Assembly: GCA_005239605.1 (NCBI GenBank)
Contig: SBBS01000088.1
Location: 1-14,417, forward strand
Direction of reading: 5' to 3'
From: a bacterium
Lineage (GTDB): Bacteria; Patescibacteriota; Minisyncoccia; Ryanbacterales; 2-02-FULL-48-12
Length of the DNA stretch: 14,417 nucleotides
Shown in pieces: positions 13,287 to 14,417 of the stretch; positions within the stretch are counted from its first letter, which is position 1; every line of letters begins with the position of its first letter. Position numbers and translations under genes: made by a program. A model generated the notes under the pieces. It ran no database searches. It saw only the letters and a list, made by a program, of their open reading frames with translations, and was not told the origin of the DNA.

Positions 13287-14417
13287 AATATAAACGCGCC
13301 GCATTTTTGTGTTTCGCATTGATAATTATGATCGTTCCCGCTTTTCTCGCGCCTCTTTCAGCGCAGGCGTCCGTGCCTACTCACGAATGGAGTCTTTCCG
13401 GTATTATCCCCGGGCAAACACCACCCGCAGGCATTTCAGCAAAAGAAGTAAGTTTTTGGTCAAACCCGCTGAGCATATTCAGCGTTAGTTGGGACTCTTT
13501 GGCGTGGTTTTTTGTGAAAACAATGCTCCATGAGTTCACAGAATCTCTGGTAACATGGATCCGCACCGGGCAAAGCCCGGCTTTTACGGCTGGCACGGAG
13601 GGTTCTCTTTTTGTAACAAACATTGACGAGTTCTTGCTGGATGCGGCGGATAACCAGGCGAGTCTTATGCTGCGAGAATACTTCGGGCCTTCGTGGGATA
13701 CGTTATGTTCGCCGTTTCGCCTGCCGGTTGGCTTGAGCTTAAGCCAAAGCTATGGCCGCGGATACGGCAGTTTCGGGCCAAAGGCGCGCTGTTCCATTAC
13801 CGACATAGTTGAAAATGTGGAAGATTTTTACACAGACTTTCGAAATGGCGGCTGGGAAGCATACATCAAAACCGCGCGATACGAAAACACAGCATGGGGC
13901 CTGTTAACTCTGGCGGAAGAAGAATCACAAGAACGCGAAAATCGGGCTGTGCGCGCAAATCAAACAGACGCATTAGCAGGCCTTGGTTTCCCCGGAGACA
14001 GAACGTGCGTGCAAGCGGTGCATATAAGCGGCTCCGTGATAAACAATCCCGATATGACGGGTCCCGACGCGGTCAATTTAAGATGTATGCGATATATAAC
14101 CAAAACGCCGGGGAAAGCCATAGAAGATCAGGTGGTAAATATATATGGAAACGAGATACGCAGTCTGGAAGCTGCTGATGAAATTGATGAAATTTTGTTC
14201 GCTGTTTTTCAAGCCCTTCTTTCGTGGATTCTTTCAGGAGGAAGCGACGATGGGCTCCTGGGAGACGGCGGGATCATTAACACGCCGCCGCCGAGCAACT
14301 TTGGAGTTTGCGCCAATGGTATAGACGATGACAACGACGGACTTATTGACGGAGCTGATCCGGATTGCATAACAAGCGGCGGCACATCGGAATTTCCCAC
14401 AGCGCCTCCGCCTCCAC
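13283..14417 (+). CDS. secreted CPR-family protein, 3' end beyond the window
   Basis: The frame is open from ATG 13283 to the window edge, at least 378 codons, so this is a partial gene. It starts with a signal peptide (MKYKRAAFLCFALIIMIVPA..., cleavage near AQA-SVP, residue 29). It continues with a conserved-looking region FTESLVTWIRTG...PAFT...FLLDAADN...LCSPFRLPVGLSL...ARCSITDIVENVEDFYTDFRNGGWEAYI, and then YITKTPGKAIEDQV and LEAADEIDEILFAVFQALLSWILSGG. I recognise this as an anonymous exported family of Parcubacteria, not by a functional name. At 343-362 it has CANGIDDDNDGLIDGADPDC, a Cys-bracketed DxDxDG loop that usually recurs; more copies may lie beyond the edge. The end seen is Pro-rich. 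It overlaps the upstream gene by 4 nt and so is probably made together with it. Confidence 0.8.
   Translation, partial: MKYKRAAFLCFALIIMIVPAFLAPLSAQASVPTHEWSLSGIIPGQTPPAGISAKEVSFWSNPLSIFSVSWDSLAWFFVKTMLHEFTESLVTWIRTGQSPAFTAGTEGSLFVTNIDEFLLDAADNQASLMLREYFGPSWDTLCSPFRLPVGLSLSQSYGRGYGSFGPKARCSITDIVENVEDFYTDFRNGGWEAYIKTARYENTAWGLLTLAEEESQERENRAVRANQTDALAGLGFPGDRTCVQAVHISGSVINNPDMTGPDAVNLRCMRYITKTPGKAIEDQVVNIYGNEIRSLEAADEIDEILFAVFQALLSWILSGGSDDGLLGDGGIINTPPPSNFGVCANGIDDDNDGLIDGADPDCITSGGTSEFPTAPPPP

Noticed and set aside
13894..14178. 94-codon plus-strand frame near the right edge
   Set aside because: It is in a different frame within the long open partial gene from 13283, which has a signal peptide and continuous family-like sequence.
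1..14417. Alternative genetic code with TGA as Gly (Gracilibacteria/SR1)
   Set aside because: rsmA and the genes ending at 11106 and 13286 end in TGA at sensible places, and no conserved gene contains internal TGA.

Overview
The gene content points to a member of the Patescibacteria (Candidate Phyla Radiation), most likely a parcubacterium-like lineage. The signs are compact single-TM or exported proteins typical of that group, a LysM-LysM-M23 peptidase, a DksA/TraR-type zinc protein and a pair of exported proteins with DxDxDG motifs. Intergenic and even intragenic stretches carry AT-rich 'aaattc/caaatt' repeats. TGA is used as a stop (rsmA and the genes ending at 11106 and 13286), which argues against the Gracilibacteria/SR1 code. 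This placement is inferred from protein families, not from a marker tree.

Layout. 1-278: a non-coding leader with a long imperfect hairpin directly before pnp. 279-2486: pnp (PNPase), closed by a strong terminator. 2567-3523: a single-TM protein with an external domain. 3524-3690: a perfect 27-bp inverted repeat and a promoter candidate. 3691-5579: a dksA/traR-like gene and comM/yifB, 8 nt apart and probably co-transcribed, ending in a bidirectional terminator shared with a small minus-strand gene (5612-5824). 5910-6950 (minus): secreted LysM/M23 peptidase. 7107-9056: UvrD/PcrA helicase. 9057-9799: an IS200-like Y1 (RAYT-type) transposase gene bracketed by two inverted hairpins, with a third copy inside the gene. 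9807-10592: rsmA. 10613-12152 (minus): a small lipoprotein and a membrane-anchored protein with a Cys-rich tail. 12276-14417: a divergent pair of overlapping genes for a TSP3-like anchored protein and a secreted protein that runs off the right edge.

How it fits together. The left half is housekeeping: RNA decay (PNPase), DNA repair (UvrD), 16S rRNA methylation (RsmA) and DNA uptake/branch migration (ComM). The right end looks like a cell-surface or secretion locus, with four consecutive exported or anchored proteins. I infer a link to a type IV secretion/pilus-like apparatus from memory of similar CPR loci; it is not shown by the sequence.

The most striking signal is repeat invasion of coding sequence. 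Three consecutive genes (uvrD, the transposase, rsmA) each carry a different short palindromic or repetitive element in frame, in loop-like positions of the protein. The transposase is flanked by inverted copies of the same hairpin it carries inside, the architecture expected of a RAYT and its REP/REPIN elements. I saw no rRNA, tRNA or CRISPR.
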